A stretch of 64,000 bases of DNA from Trochalopteron elliotii (Eukaryota > Chordata > Aves > Passeriformes > Leiothrichidae). Made by a program: the position numbers and the translations under genes. Every line of letters starts with the position of its first letter. Positions within the stretch are counted from its first letter, which is position 1. The stretch covers positions 395,710 through 459,709 of the forward strand of contig JANPWX010000061.1 in NCBI GenBank assembly GCA_024734555.1. The letters run 5' to 3'. Below, piece by piece: positions 22,503 to 36,300 of the stretch. The notes under the pieces were generated by a model. The model ran no database searches, was not told where the DNA came from, and was given only the letters and a program-made list of their open reading frames with translations.

Positions 22503-23088
22503 AATAGTTGTAGTCCTGGGGGGCAAGGGGGTGACACTGCCAGCCAGCCATGGGGTTTAAGACACAGCTTGTGGAAGTCATCTGCTGAGAAAAGTAAAAC
22601 ACGTTCAGGCTGCAGAGAAAGGGAGAATTGAGTAAAGAAACTAAACTGAGCAAAGTTAGTGAAAACCAGAAAGGAGTAAGGGCTGTAGATGTTGGGCAGA
22701 CTGAACAAGACAAACCATGCTGTCTGTTCAGTGCTTCTTTTTCTTCATATTTCTTGTGTCTGCTGATCTTTGGAATTTTATGGGAGGTTTGCATTCATTT
22801 TCTTATGAGGTTATTTTCAAAATGAAAATCCTGGGATTTGTTAAAGTGAAAGGAAATAAATTTATTATTTTATTTATTTTCAATATTGCAGTGGTTTTGT
22901 GATTGGGGTGCTGTAATCTACAACCAGTAGCCTTTCTTGGCATCTCTTCACTGTTTGATATTAACTAAATGGAAAATTCAAATTGCAAATATTAATCTGA
23001 ACTACAGATGTTTCAAAAAGAGAAAAGACTTCCACTTTTCACCTACAGACCTTATAGGAGGAATATCTTGTTTTGGAGGGAGGGAAAT
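22503..23088. other. Unique non-coding stretch
   Basis: AT-rich, with overlapping frames on both strands (22430-22794 minus, 22628-22902 plus) and no domain. No repeat family recognised. Confidence 0.5.
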
Positions 23089-23244
23089 TAAAAAAAAACC
23101 AACCAAACAAACAAAAAAACCACAAACAAACAAAAAACAAAAAACAAAAAAAACCCCAAAAAACAAAACCCAAAGCAACAAAATAAAGCAAAAGCAAACA
23201 TACCAAAGCCAACTGCACCCCCCAAAATTAAACCCACACCCTCC
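23089..23244. repeat. Long A/C-rich low-complexity tract
   Basis: About 155 bp built almost wholly from A and C, with G and T very rare, in variants of AAAC, AACC and AAAAAAC. It creates the lysine/threonine/proline/asparagine-rich part of the 135-codon plus frame at 22937-23344, which is therefore an artefact. It is more complex than a microsatellite, suggesting a decayed poly(A) or slippage-grown tract. Confidence 0.9.
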
Positions 23245-26200
23245 AGAGGGTTTCAGGAAGGTGTCACCCCCAAGGCCCTGGCTCAGTGAAATGCTGCAGC
23301 ACCTGTTTGGTTTCCAGGAGCTGTGCCTCTTTCAGCATCAATAACTGAGCACTTAGAGCACTGATCAAGCAGCTTGTCAATTCGAGACAAGATTAACTTC
23401 ATCTGATCATATCTGTAGCAGCTTCTGTCTCCCTTAGAGCTTCCTGCACTCCCTTGAACAGAAAACAAAAAGAACGTGTCTTTATACCCCTGTGGAAACT
23501 GGATTTGGGCTTCTCTGGAAATGTTACCCTGCTGTTTATGTAGGACCTGCTTGCAGACAGGGTAATCAGCAGTGCCTTTGTGTGTGCTGTTCTAGTCATC
23601 AGTGTCAGAATGTCATGCACTTTTCTCTTAATTAAAAAAAAAGGGCGGGGAGGAGTTTTTAATACCTCAATTTTAAAAAGAAATCTATTTTATGGTACAT
23701 CTACCATTCAGTGGTGCTTTGTTATACAATTCAGTATGTCCCTATGAAACTCAGTGCCAAAACACAGAATGGGATGACAAAATCCTTTCAGTCCAGAAGC
23801 ACAGCTGGGCTGCAGCTCTGGTGCCTTGCAGAGAATCGGAGCTGTCTGGAATACACCCTTGGATTGTCACATATTCCCAAACACAGGCCTTGGATGTGGG
23901 CCTCAGCCTCCATTTGATGGGATAAGCTTGGTAATTTGGGGTGAGCACATGGTTCCATCTGAGTGCTTGTCTGAACAGCAGCTGCTCTGTCAAGGGGATC
24001 GTGTAAAATCTGGCTGGATTTTGGTGGCTCCAGTGTTTCAGCATTCTGTCACAACAACATCAGGGCACAGCCAGCTCCTCTGGGTCCTGTTTTTGTTAAT
24101 AGAATAACTTCTTTTCACCTTTAATCTTCTTCCCACATCCTCTTCCTCCAGTTACCAGGTGAAAAGCCAAGACTGTTGAAAGGCTAATGAAGCATCCTTC
24201 TCGATGCTGGGCCCTCACTGGTGTCTGTAGGTTGTGATTTTAATGGGCAGGGTGACAGAGAATAGAGGCCAGGGGCAGGGTTCAGTGCCCGAGTTTGCCC
24301 AGGATCACTATCAGTGTACTGCTAGTTCAAAAACTAGTAAAAAAATCTGTAAGTGGGGCATTTTTTTGAGTAGCTGACAGCAATGTGTTTTTGCCAAAAA
24401 AAGTCAGTTCAGGCAATGAAGTCAGATGAAGAAAATGAAAGTTTACAGGTGCCATGGCCAAGTAAGCACATTGCTTTCCACATGAATCCAAGTAATGTGG
24501 ATCCCCATGTTCAAAAGCATGAAATATAATTGTGGCTAATGCTCACACAACACCTTGGACGCAGAAGGACACCAATTTTTAGGTTTTGAGACACTTGAAA
24601 ATGTGATTTTTGTTCCTGTGGTTGCTGAAGTGGTCTGTCTTATTTCTTGGATCCTCCCTGTACAACATTTCTGAGCAGGCATCAGAGGATTTGCAAGACA
24701 ATGCAAAATGACATTGGAGATACCAGTCCCAAACAAAGACAGGTGAATGTATGATAGATACCAAAAGGTCAAATTCTGCACTGACATTTACCAAGACGTC
24801 TCTTTAGGTCTTGATATTTTTTTCTATTATCCCCTGCTTTCATTTTATATTCATGTTGTCTAGATTCTACAGTTCTCACCTCCAAACATACCTCTTATTT
24901 TAACCATCTCTTTATAGCTGTTCTCCTATATGTGTGCCCATATCTTAAAATAATTGCTGTGTGCCTCACTATACATTCATATGAAGTTATTTTACGTTTT
25001 TTTCTTAAAGGCAAACCATAGAGGCAGAAGTAGGTAGTCTCATCAATCTCAAGTTACGGCCCTTTGTCAATACCATGAAGTTAAAAGAAGTTTTGCCCCA
25101 TTTTCTAATAGTAGCTAGATAAAACCAAGATATTAACTGCAAAATAACCAGAAGACCAAGCTTATCCTTAAATGAAGAGTTTCCGAAGGCCAGGGAATAG
25201 TTGGTCTGAATCCTGAACTTTGCTCTTTGGATTTATGAATGCATCAGTAACTTACATTTCTCATTACTGCCTGCAGATCATGGGACATGACAGCTTTGAG
25301 TGTATCCAAGTCCACTGTGGTCTCATACTGACAGTAATTTAAAAGGTGGTGTTTGAAGAACTTAAAGATGACAAAGTTAAGGTCTAATTTGTTTGGAAAT
25401 GCTAAAGTTCTTTGTGCCCCCTCAGGTCAACATCTTTGTTCATGCTCTAAAATACAGTGTTTCAAGTATTTGATAATTTATATCAATGTGCCACTTCTAT
25501 TTCTTTCTGAATTTGAGGATCTGCCATGGGTTGTAAAGGGATCTTGCAAAATAGAAGGGATTTTTAAAATTCTGTGCTATTTAAGGTTGTGGAGGGGCAC
25601 TCACCTTGTCAGAGCTTCCTCTGTGATGGGCAATTGCTTAACAGGGTCTTTTGTACAGGCAGTGTGTTGGAAGCATTACTGTCACCTCGTGTATCTTCCC
25701 TTAAGTTAAATCAGAAGGACATATCTGGCCATTAAAATGTAACATCTAAAAAAATGGTGCGAACTGCATGTGAAGTTCCATGTGAAACAACTTCAGTTAA
25801 AGGTATTTCTGAGCTTTTTTTCTTCCATTGTAAGCCCCAAGCCTTTACCCTCAACCAGAACATGATTGTAAATTAAATGTATTCATAGATGCTGCAAGAC
25901 AAGACAATGAGAGACATGACAATGAAGTCGGAATAATCCTGTGGTAATTGCACCACTCATAGCAAGGAACTCAAATGTTCTTTTTTTTCTTTTCTACCCT
26001 TTTGTATATTACTTGCTTCATCAGCAAAAATCTGGGTCACACAAGGTGGGTGTTCATGGCATTTTTAAAAACATTCCAGAGTTAACAGAGCCGTAAGAAA
26101 CTTGAAGCATTCTTCTTGTAGTAATATTGCTAATCATAAAATGATGTGTGATTAAGTGCAAATTAAGTAGTAAAACAAAATAACCAAGTGAATAAAAAGA

Positions 26201-26900
26201 TCATTAAACTGAACATAAGGTGATATTAGGAGCATAAAACCTCTGAGAAATGAGTTTATATCAGAGTAACAAATAGGTTCTCTAATCTGAGATCTGTATC
26301 TCTCAGCTTGTACTCAAAAAGCACTTCCTCTCTTTTAAGGGAAGCAGGTCTTTAAGTACTCAGAATGCAGGAGCAAGTTTCCCTTCTTGTCAGTCTGCAT
26401 GAGGCAAACACGATTGGGAAAGCGATTACAAAGAAATAAAAGGATATTTGAAGTGTCAGTGATGACAAAGTATGATCCAATTCTGCTGCTGGTCTTTTTA
26501 AGTAGAGTGGTAAAACTGCATTTTTATGTAAAGTGACTTTCCCCTTTTGGTTCATCTCCCTTTTTAAAGTGCATATGGAGAATAACTCGTTCCACTGCTG
26601 TTGCCTCCTTTCACGGATGAGTTTTGATCAGAACTAAGCTTTTGATGTCAGGTAACGTTTATTCTATTTCATTGGAAATAGTTACGTGATCTCTGTCAAA
26701 GAGCAAGTGCTTTGCCTATCCTCCATCTGCAACCTTCCTTTCAGAATTAGCCCTGGGCGCTCACCAGTCACATCTCTGAACTGCTGCATCCCAACACGCT
26801 TTTTTGTTTCACCTGTGAATTGTGCGAGTGCAAACCTTTGTGTACATAGAGCAGTTCTGTGGTTTTGTCTCCTACTTCAGTGGATTCTTTGTGCCATTCC
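23245..26900. other. Unique non-coding stretch
   Basis: No gene or repeat family recognised. Short frames on both strands around 23692-24107 overlap without a domain. The 118-codon plus frame at 25353-25709 also shows nothing recognisable and no supported splice sites. Confidence 0.5.
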
Positions 26901-29900
26901 CACGATGCCTATTTTTTCTTTTTTCTTTTTTTGTACGATGCCGTTTCCTTCACTTGCAATGTGCTGCAGCTCGTGTGTGTTTGCTGCTGGATGAGAGTCA
27001 ACTTTTCTCTGATTTTAGTTTTCCATGACTCCACATCATTCTTAAATAAGACTTTATTTGGCATGATACTGCATTTATTGTAAAAGGAAGAATAGTACAG
27101 GAAGCACTTTTAAAAATTATAAATAACGAAGTGGAATATAGAAAAAAAGGCAAGTTTGTTTAGGTACTTCAGTGAAACCAGCACTAGACTTTCCCACTGG
27201 TAACATATCAAATGTAAAAATTGCGGACCTGTATTTTAGAGAAAAAAATGTATTTTAGATTTTAGGTCACAAAAGAATAATATTCCAAGGATTAGATTTG
27301 CAACCAAAAGGTAATATAGGTCTTGGTGAGAGAAACAGAATTATAAAGCTCAAGTAGCTGTGCATAACTGCAAACCAGATGCTACAGCACACTTCTGACC
27401 TAACCACTCAGCCAACATCCACATTGGAAATGGAAATAGTTTTCAGGAGAGGAATTAGGTTCACCCAGCCATTCTTTATGAATAAATACAGTTGTCTCTG
27501 CTTGTGTCTCTCATTGTCCTCATCCTGTGAACTTACATGTGTGAGGGACAGATTTTTTCTGTGTGTAGAGAAGCAAGGCTAATTGCTGGCTTCTCTAACT
27601 TGGAAGCGTCTGTCTGTAACACTTTCACCAACAATGAGGATGTTTATTGAGTGGAAACCCACTAGAGGTTGGGCATTTCAATTAGAGAACATCACTCCTT
27701 GCCAGAGCCTACCATAGCAGATGTCTCATTTTCTAATACAGTACTGAGTTCTTCCTGACATTTAAATTTTCGTCATGGCAATGCTGTGCTGCAGATATGG
27801 AGGCAAACTAAATTAATCTGCCGTGCTTTAAGGGGAGGAGAAAGGGTTTGAGTCTTTGTGCATGTGTGTGTGAAGAATATGGCATGACAAATAGCAAAAC
27901 TCTTGATGGCTTTGTTACGGCTGTTGTTTGTTTTTTAAGTAGTAGAGAAGTATTCTGAAGACATATGGAAATGCAAAACAGGCTAAGAAATGTGAACTAT
28001 CTGATGGGATATGTGAAGAAAAGCAGGTGTGGGAGGGCAATGGAATAGCCTCCAGGACTTTATTTGTGAGAATGTCCTTTATCTCTGTCTTCCTCCAGCA
28101 GACATGTGGCAAAACTGCCTTTTCAAAAGTGGATCAAATACATTCTTCTCATCTCCCATTTATCCTTCCATGTCTGTCATACAACCCATTTATTTTAGGC
28201 TCCAAGGAAAGTGGAGAAATTAAATTTTCTGCCAACTTGATTTCAATTCCATCTTCCTTTGTTTCAGATTAATTGGTGCACAGTGTGATGCTCTTAAATA
28301 AGCTGTTATCTAATGCAGTGAAAGTGATGGAGAGGCAAGGGGATACCTGACAGTGACAGTACAGCTGCTCCCTTATAGGATTGATGTAGCTCTTCAGGTG
28401 TAACTTGTGGTCTTCAGCTTCTCTTCAGTAAATCACTGATGGTCCCAAGACCGAATAAGTTCGGCGGATGTAGGTACAGAAACATAATGTCGCTTTGTAC
28501 TAAAATTTAGCCAAGTTATCAGGAAGAAAAACTTGCCCAGTACTACTTAGGTGCCCTGTGCACCTTTAAGGTTATTTTTCATGTCATGGGCATGGTGAGA
28601 TGCATGATTTTGCAAATGACTTGAGACCTGGGTTGTCCTTTCATGAAGCTATTCAAACACCCTCCTAAATTTTCCCTCTCAGATAGTTTTTTGTTTTTTT
28701 GTTTTTTGTTTTTTTTAATGAAAGCATGTTAGAAAAGTATTGACTTCTGTTTACTTGAAGATCATGAGGAACAGCCATTAGTTGGACATTTTCCCTCCAA
28801 AAGGGTACAGTCTCTTTTTTAAAATCACAATTAAATCAGCCTTGCTCTTATTAGATCCTTTTGGCAAAAGCTCAGTTGCCCTGTCTCCAGTAGGTACAAT
28901 GAGGGCAAGTAATGATGAGCGAACAGATAGAAATTAGCGCCCATGGAAATGTGGGAGATTCATCTCATCCAAGTCTGCCTTTGGATCCATCTCTGTTCTT
29001 GTTAAAATCAGTGGTGTGGCTCCCACTTCCTGCAAAGGCATGAGAAGGAATGCTGAACCCACAGCGCTGTCTGTTTTCTTAGGATACATGTTTTGGAGAT
29101 GAAGAGAAATGGAAAATCATCAAATGCTCTGTCAGCAATTGCATAATTGAGTGTTTGTCCGCTGCTGTGAGAGCTGCAGATAAGGGCATGGGGCCTCAGC
29201 TCACTGTGGGTCATCACTGCCCTTCTGCACACCTCTTGGTAAAGATGGGGAACAGACTTTCCAAGACAGATGTGCTAAAAGAAACAGAATAACTGCAGTC
29301 ATCTCTATCCACGGATTTTATGAATGATATATTGGAAAGAGCATTAAATACCAACAGGAGTCCAAGTACGAAGCCTGCATTGTTTCTGTTCCAAGCTCGC
29401 AGATGGATAATTCAATATGCAAGAGATTTTCATGACCAACATTTCAAGCAATCCTGTTTGCCTTGGACCAGCTTTCTTTAAAAAGAGAAAAAAAATCTTA
29501 ACTTTTTTGTATCTGGAACTTTTGATTTCTTTTGGATAGAGTGTAAAGAGAGGAAGCGAAGAAAAAAGCTGCCTGAGGAATTTCCCCCTCCACTCCTTAA
29601 GTGACTGAGAGAACACAGGAGTCTGTCAAATCCAGTTAAACTGGAAAGTGGCAACTGAAGGTTGGATGGCAATGAGTCTTTCATAAAATGTGTGCTATGC
29701 TATGAAAGTCAGTGTCACAAGATTTCATTCTAGCTAGAAATTTAATAAAAAACCATGAAAGTGGTTGAAGTAATAATAATATTTTAAATACTTTTTCAAA
29801 AAAAGAAAGCTTTAAAAGACATCTGAGTCTTTGTGGTATAAGCTCACTCTTAGACCACAATGAAAGAACTTCTTGTATCATCCTGACTTCTCTATTCCCT

Positions 29901-30260
29901 TCCTCTATTGCTTCCATTAGTGGCTGTTGTCCAGCTTGCATTCTGAATCACCAGTTTCCATTCCAAAATACTCTGGATTTTCCCACTTTGGACAAACTGA
30001 GCCTGCTCATTGTGAACAGCAGTCCCAAATGCATTGCTCCAGGAGACAGTGTTAAGTACTAATCCCTGTATGCCAAGCAACAAGCTGTGAGTTAATGCTC
30101 CTGGGTGCCCACCCTCCTGTTTTAGTCTGATTTCTGCTTGTGTTTAGCAGACAGTGAAAGCGGAGTGCTGGTGATGATGATTTTGGTACAATTCATTGTA
30201 CTGAGTTACAGTAACTAGAATTCTTCCTGGCTAGAAGGATTCTACCTTAGCATGCTTGCC
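26901..30260. other. Unique non-coding stretch
   Basis: No gene recognised. It contains a TTTTTTG-type tract at 28686-28716 and a small CpG-containing patch near 28447-28490. Frames at 26686-27083 (plus) and 29344-29941 (minus) are overlapping and domain-free. The former is partly driven by a T/C-rich run. Confidence 0.5.
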
Positions 30261-30264
30261 AATG

Positions 30265-30560
30265 CCTCCTTCATTTTATTTAGCAAAATTCCTTTTTGTA
30301 ATTGGGCAAATGAGCCTTCCTAAAGGATGGTGCCTCGCCTGGTGTTTAAATGCCTGTGAAGCTGATGAGGATTTCTTGTGTACATGTTCAATATCTGCGT
30401 GAGTGCACGAGTGCATAATGCTTTTTAGATCTTAAAATGCAAGCCCACTCTGGCGTTTTCCTTTCTCCCAGAGGGAAGCTTTTAAATATCTATATTTAAA
30501 TAAACATAAAAACCTCTGCTAATTAGTTTGCAGTAATAAGTTTTACATGTTCATTTTCTC
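30265..30560. promoter_or_regulatory. Candidate conserved element with MEF2-like palindrome
   Basis: Complex AT-rich sequence with TTTAAATAT at 30481-30489 mirrored by ATATTTAAA at 30492-30500 around CT. The overlapping CTATATTTAA at 30490-30499 fits the MEF2 consensus YTAWWWWTAR. A CTAATTAG word follows near 30519-30526. Together with a lack of repeat similarity this suggests a cis-regulatory element. Conservation and activity are not shown by the sequence. Confidence 0.3.
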
Positions 30561-33395
30561 ACCCATGCCCACTTAACATTGTGGATAATGGAGACAGGTG
30601 ATGAGAGCAGCACTAAAATTTCTATCTAATCAACACCAAGATGAGGTGTGTGCTGGCAAGAGTGAGGCAAAATAATGGTGTAACCACACACAAGATACCT
30701 TAAGCATCTTTTCCTCCAAGTTGCAAATCTTGCAACAGAAAAGCAAATATTTTGCCCTCTATCTTGTCCCACAGTCATCACTGCTAAAGTTTAGAGGTTG
30801 CTTTCCCCTTACAACTGCAGCCTCCATATGTGAATATGCAACCTTGCTATGGTAACAAGCTGCTTCTCCCATCCATAAAAGTAAAGGGCCAGCTTTTCTT
30901 CCCCAGTGATAACATCTTGTTCAACTGCCTTGAGCAGTGCTGACAGGGACAATCCTTGTTACAATAGCTGGTTCTTCTTGGTCAAAGAAATTAAAAAACT
31001 ACCTGTGGAAACTGGCTGTGATGGACCCAATCATAAATCCTTAACTCTGACTGATATTTTGTGCTCTAAACAAATGGATGAGTGTCCCTCTGACCCTCCT
31101 TCCCTGCCAGGTGCAAAGCACTCATGTTAGTTTCTTATTTGGAGTAATACATGGTGTTGAATTTCAAGTATTTTGTTTGGTTTTTTAAAATAAGGTTTCA
31201 ATCCAGAGTGCTTTAGGTTAGACACAGTCTGGTAACAAGTACCAGGAACTGCCATCTAAGACACTCACAGGAGTAGAGGTAAAATACAGTAATTACAAAA
31301 ATGTACACAGCCCTCTGGCTTAAGAGATCCTTGCTTTGTGTCCTCTGCTAGGATTCCTGGCCACCTCTTGCCAACCTTCCTGCTGCTGTACCCAAATGCC
31401 TCTCATGTGCACTGCTGAAGGACAATGCCATTCTCAACATGCAGTTGAAAAATGAAATTAAGAATGGGAAGAAAGAGCATTTTTACTGAAGTGTATTTTC
31501 ACGTATTTGGAGCAGCCTGTCCTAGAAATTGCAGGTAGATAATTCGCAGGTTGCTGAGTTCAGTCAAAGGTGTGGAGTTGAAAATCCAAGTGTCTCTGAT
31601 TATACCTCTAAGTACCTGAATATACTAAGCCGGGGAGAAGGACAGTAGGATCTGTGCTGATGTGGCTTGTCACAATAGCCCAAGAAACTGATCTCACAGC
31701 AGTGAGATGGGCAAGAAATGCAAATTGGCCACCCTAGTGTTCAGTTTTCCTTATTCTGAAATGCTCTCTAGTTATTCCCTCTGTTAATTCAGGTGAAGTT
31801 GGGCACAGCAGGCTTAAAACTTGGTCCTCCCCAGCAGAGATGCTCTCTGGGAGAAGAATGGTTTGGAAATGTTGTCTGGAGTGACTGTACTTTGGAACTG
31901 GAGTGTACATCAATAGCTATTGGAATCTGCATGTATTTCTCTTAAAAAATAAACCATGTACAGACATCTAGAGCCTGAGACAGACTCCATAAAACAAAAT
32001 AATTACACTTAATGCTAAATATTCCCTGCAGGGCCTGCCACTGTGGGAAAATGTAAAGAATCTATGCTTTTCAAGTGTACCAGAGTGTTCCAGTAATGTT
32101 TCAAAATGCATAGAAAACGTTGCCAATATGTCCGTATTTCACAGCAAAAGCTAATCCCTGCAAGGTCTGAGGGCGTGAAGCCATGTTTACTCATTGGCTA
32201 ATAGCAGGCTTCAGCCACTGACAAGTCAGCCCACTGATACACAGCATGCAGTGGTAGCTGTTACTGCAAATGGACAAAAAAATATAGGTTTAAATAACTT
32301 GTATGGCTTTTTGTGCACTTGGCGTACAAGCATCATCTTGTGCAGAGGTTATTCAGGGGCATTCCAGTCCTTTCTGTACTTTGCTTAATTGGAGTCCAAA
32401 AGCTTTTGATAGATAAAAAGATGCTTCTGCAAGCACATTTGAATTGAGGTCTTTGAGATTTCAGAGAATTTTCTCCTGCCTTTACCAGTTTATAAGACAA
32501 GGCACCTGGGGAGCACTTTTCATTCCTGTAGCCACAGTTCGTGGGCTTGCTCAGTGGTAGGAGGGTAGGTCAGACAGTGTCTCCCCATGTTCAGCACAGC
32601 TCCCTTTGAAGCAATGGAGTGATGGCATTGCAGGGTGATGGCAGTCCTTAGGAAGCCTATATTCCCATCCCTTTTAAGAGACCAAAGGAAATAATTGGTT
32701 TGTAATGGTTGCCAGGAGCACAAACACTGCGAGAGGGCTGTTATGTGTTTCTCTGCTAAGTGATCACTCTGTGGGACCTCCTTTGCTGATTCTGAACATA
32801 CCCGGGGCAGCTTCCAGTACTCCTCCCAGGCACCCCTCTGTGTGTGCTCTGCTTAAGCTAAAAGAGACAATATCACTGCTGAAAAAACTTTGGCTGCAGC
32901 ACTGCAGGTGTGTGATGTGGGTCCACACTTAGCGTATCTGATCTGTGCATCTCTTCTGCACTGACTGAGGGGTTGACAATTGATTGTTAATTGCTAATAT
33001 TGTTGGAAGGTTTTTTATTTTTCAAGAGTAAAAGTCCACCAAACACCATCTTTTCTCAATGTTATGTTTTAAATAATATCAGTTACTTTCTCCCTCCTTG
33101 CTTTCTTACCTTGCTCAGTAAAGCCTTTCTCCAGTAGTCAACACTGAAGCAATGTATCTAAGTATAATTTTTGCCTTTGAATGCAACAAATAATTAAAAA
33201 AAACTACCCACTGCTGCATGTGCTACTTCCTGAGACTTTACTTACCATCACTATCTGAGTAGAATATAATTACCTTATTTTTTCCTGAGGAGGGAAGGAG
33301 GCATGCAGAAGTTTGATCAAATACTGTAAGATTTTGGTGCTTGTTCTTGGTGTCTTCAATTCCATCACCCTGTAAAATTAATCCTCCTCTACCCC
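30561..33395. other. Unique non-coding stretch
   Basis: No gene or repeat family recognised. Short frames (30906-31130 plus, 32520-32723 minus, 32705-32932 plus) have no domain. No simple repeat longer than a few units was seen. Confidence 0.5.
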
Positions 33396-33461
33396 TTCTT
33401 TGTTTTTTTTTCTCCCTTGCTATTTTTGGTTTTGTTTTGGGTTTTTCTTTCCTTTTTTTCG
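33396..33461. repeat. T-rich low-complexity tract
   Basis: Mostly T with G and C interruptions and almost no A. It gives rise to the phenylalanine-rich plus frame at 33341-33529 and the lysine/arginine-rich minus frame at 33238-33498, neither credible as a gene. Confidence 0.75.
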
Positions 33462-36175
33462 GTAGTGGCAATATCGATAAAATGACCCAGCAGTACAAAC
33501 TGCTTGAAGAAAGCTCTCAGTCTTTATAGATCAGTCTTGAGAATTTGTGATGAATTTTATCACCCTTTAAATGAAAATGTTCTTCACTTCTGCGTGTCTC
33601 CTGTTCTTGTTGAAGCTTTAGTGTGAAACCCCAACAGACCTCAGTGGGTGAATTCAGGCCGAGTACAATGGGTAGAGGGGTGGGTTTATCTTGGTACATT
33701 TCTCACTGTGGAGGAGAAGAGAAAGGAAAAGGGAGAATGACCTTTCCAATCCTGTCTTAGGCTTGACTTCTTGGAGACAGAATGAAAAAAAAAAAGAGAA
33801 AAAGACATCTAGGTTTGCCAAAGAGCATGACTAGAATAAAAACAGGCAAAACTCAATAGACAAATTATCTCCCTGTAACTAGTCAGCTACAAGTGTAAAC
33901 TTAGATTAAATTATGCTTCTCTTAGGACAGCAACATAGTTTGTGACAGCACAAAGTAATTTTGCTATTTAGATCATTTAATTGAAAATAGAGGGAGTTTG
34001 AGACTACAAGCAAAGCTCTGGGGGCTCCCCTTGTGCTTCTGGGGCATGATGGCTTTTTGCCTGGGGGTCCTGTTCCTCTGCTGCAGAAGCACAGAACTGA
34101 GCAGATTTCCCCTCTCTGTCTGGGACTGCTGCATTCAAATACAAAGGGGGAAAAAAAAAGATAATGAGCCTTTTTTCAATTTATATCTGACAGGTGTGGA
34201 AGGTGTAGCAGAAGATAAATGCAAAATCAGGCTTCCTATCCATAAGAAACAAGTAATAATTTATGCACTTTTAACTGGGTGCACCTCATTACACAGCAGT
34301 AAATGTTGATGCCAATATCTTACAGCTGGCTTGCATTTGAAAGCCCTGCATGTTTAATTGTAGGGTACCATTTAGAAGGGAAACTCTCCTCAAAGACCAC
34401 ACAGGCATTACTGGAAAGGATGTTGTGGTGTGGGAGAGATCCAGTGGTAGGCATCCAATGGTTTGCTTCTACCTGAACTTAATGGATGGTAATGCATCTT
34501 TTATGTCATGTATAATGATAAATTTACTACACTAATAGGTCCATATGCCATAAGAATAGACTACTGCTCCAGTAAGTTCCTCTCTTCTATGAAAAATTGC
34601 TGGTGTATCGAGAAGAGGTTGACAGATAAATTGCTGGATGCTACCATCTTTGGTACAATGATGAACTATGACTCCAGCAAAAACTATTAAATCAAAGTCT
34701 GTTAATGAAAGAAGGAGGGGAAAACAAGAAATTATGTAAGGAAGAGAATCACTTCAATTCTCTTAAGTAAATATACATAGAATAGGACTGCTCTAAAGAA
34801 GGGCTCTGCTGAACTGCTGAGCTACAAAACAATACTTAAAACTATTCAAATAATAACTTCTAATAATACACTTCCAAGGCAGTTTCTAATACTTTATTTT
34901 TCTTATTACTTCAGCATTCAAAAAACATGTGCAACTGTCTATTCAAAATATATTGAACTATCAATATATTGAGCTATTTATCAGAAGATATTCAAATTGT
35001 TTGGCTTTTTTCCAAATTCAGAATTACTTGGAAGAAATCTATCACATACCTAAGAACCTCCAGAAATCCCTCCTTTTTCTCCACATTTCCCTTTCTCCCT
35101 CTTACTCTCTTCCTTCTTTTTACTTTCATCCCCGTCTTGCAGTATGATGTCAGCTTAGTGGCAACAGGGAAGTACATTCCAGAAGAAGATAGAATCACCT
35201 CTTTAGGCCCAAATGCAGATGAGCTCCCTTAAAATTGGGCAGCAGTGCAGCTGGAGGAGGGGAGGGTGCTGGCAAACAGGTGTGTTTATTTTTTGAAGGC
35301 AAAACTCCATCAAGTAGGTAAAGGATCTCTGTAAGAGACACTAGGAGATCTTCTGCAGTGGGAGGATCTTAAGTGCATCATTAGCACTTGTTATTTTGGC
35401 TTAACTTTAGCTGAAATATTTTAACATAGATGAAAGGTAATGCTTCTTACTGGAGATCTCTTCAGCAGGGAGAAAAGCATAGAAAAAAATTAAGATTGCC
35501 ATTTTCAGCAGATTGTCACAAATTTAGGCCAAGTGGAATTGTGTCAGCTGCTCCTGCTGGAGGTCATGGCTCAGGCCTTTTCACAATGGGACTGGATGGA
35601 GAATGGATGACATTTGTCCAGAATCAAAAATAAACACAATTATCATCATCATCATTACAGTCTCATTGTTTGCTGCACCAAAGAATGAATGTCAAAACTG
35701 TGAGGGTTTTGTAAGGGCTATTATTAGATCTTGACCCTGAAAACATGTGCCAGAACTCTGCTAAAAAGAAAAAAAAGGACATTTTATTTGAAAGAAAGTC
35801 ATTCTCCTTAACCAAAATAAACGCATGAATTTATCACTCAGCTATCATCTTTGAAAACGCACAGTAGAATTTCTTCTCTGTGAATAACAAGAGAAAATGG
35901 ACAATTGCGAGCCAATTTCTGCTCTAGGGGCTTAAAATCATCTCTGCCAGTGTCATAGACAAAAAATCCAATTAACTCCAGTAAGGACTGGGTCAGACCC
36001 ATATTTTGTAGGGTGTCTTGCTAGTGGAGTCTATCCTAACAGTTCCAAACTCATGGGGCAAAACAATTATCAGTGTCAGGCTGCACTGTACAAGGGCTGC
36101 ATATGTTTGCATCAAAACTCAATATGATCCCTCCTTTACTACTGCTGAAATATACATCAGCCTTCATTTTGCTGC
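33462..36175. other. Unique non-coding stretch with small repeats
   Basis: No gene recognised. It holds a purine-rich run near 33709-33740, A runs near 33785 and 34150, a pyrimidine-rich run at about 35069-35131 and a short TCA repeat at 35642-35654. The 103-codon plus frame at 33998-34309 shows no recognisable domain. Confidence 0.5.
34947..34977. repeat. 16-bp-period tandem duplication
   Basis: AATATATTGAACTAT at 34947-34961 is followed by AATATATTGAGCTAT at 34963-34977, one mismatch in 15. The junction creates the perfect 10-bp palindrome CAATATATTG at 34962-34971. Confidence 0.88.
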
Positions 36176-36179
36176 TTGC

Positions 36180-36300
36180 CTGCACATTTGATTAAAGAAT
36201 TATATTAAGTGAAGCTGTTTAAAAATACATATATATTACTTGAAGGATTTCAGATTTTTAATTATTAGTTTATCGTGTCTTATAAGTGACAGAGGGAAAA
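36180..36300. promoter_or_regulatory. Candidate conserved non-coding stretch
   Basis: AT-rich with GATTAAAG near 36190 and TTTTAATTATTAGTTTAT around 36256-36273. No repeat similarity. Weak evidence based only on word content. Confidence 0.18.

Noticed and set aside
22937..23344. 135-codon lysine/threonine/proline-rich plus frame
   Set aside because: Created by the A/C low-complexity tract, which lacks T and so cannot form stop codons in this direction.
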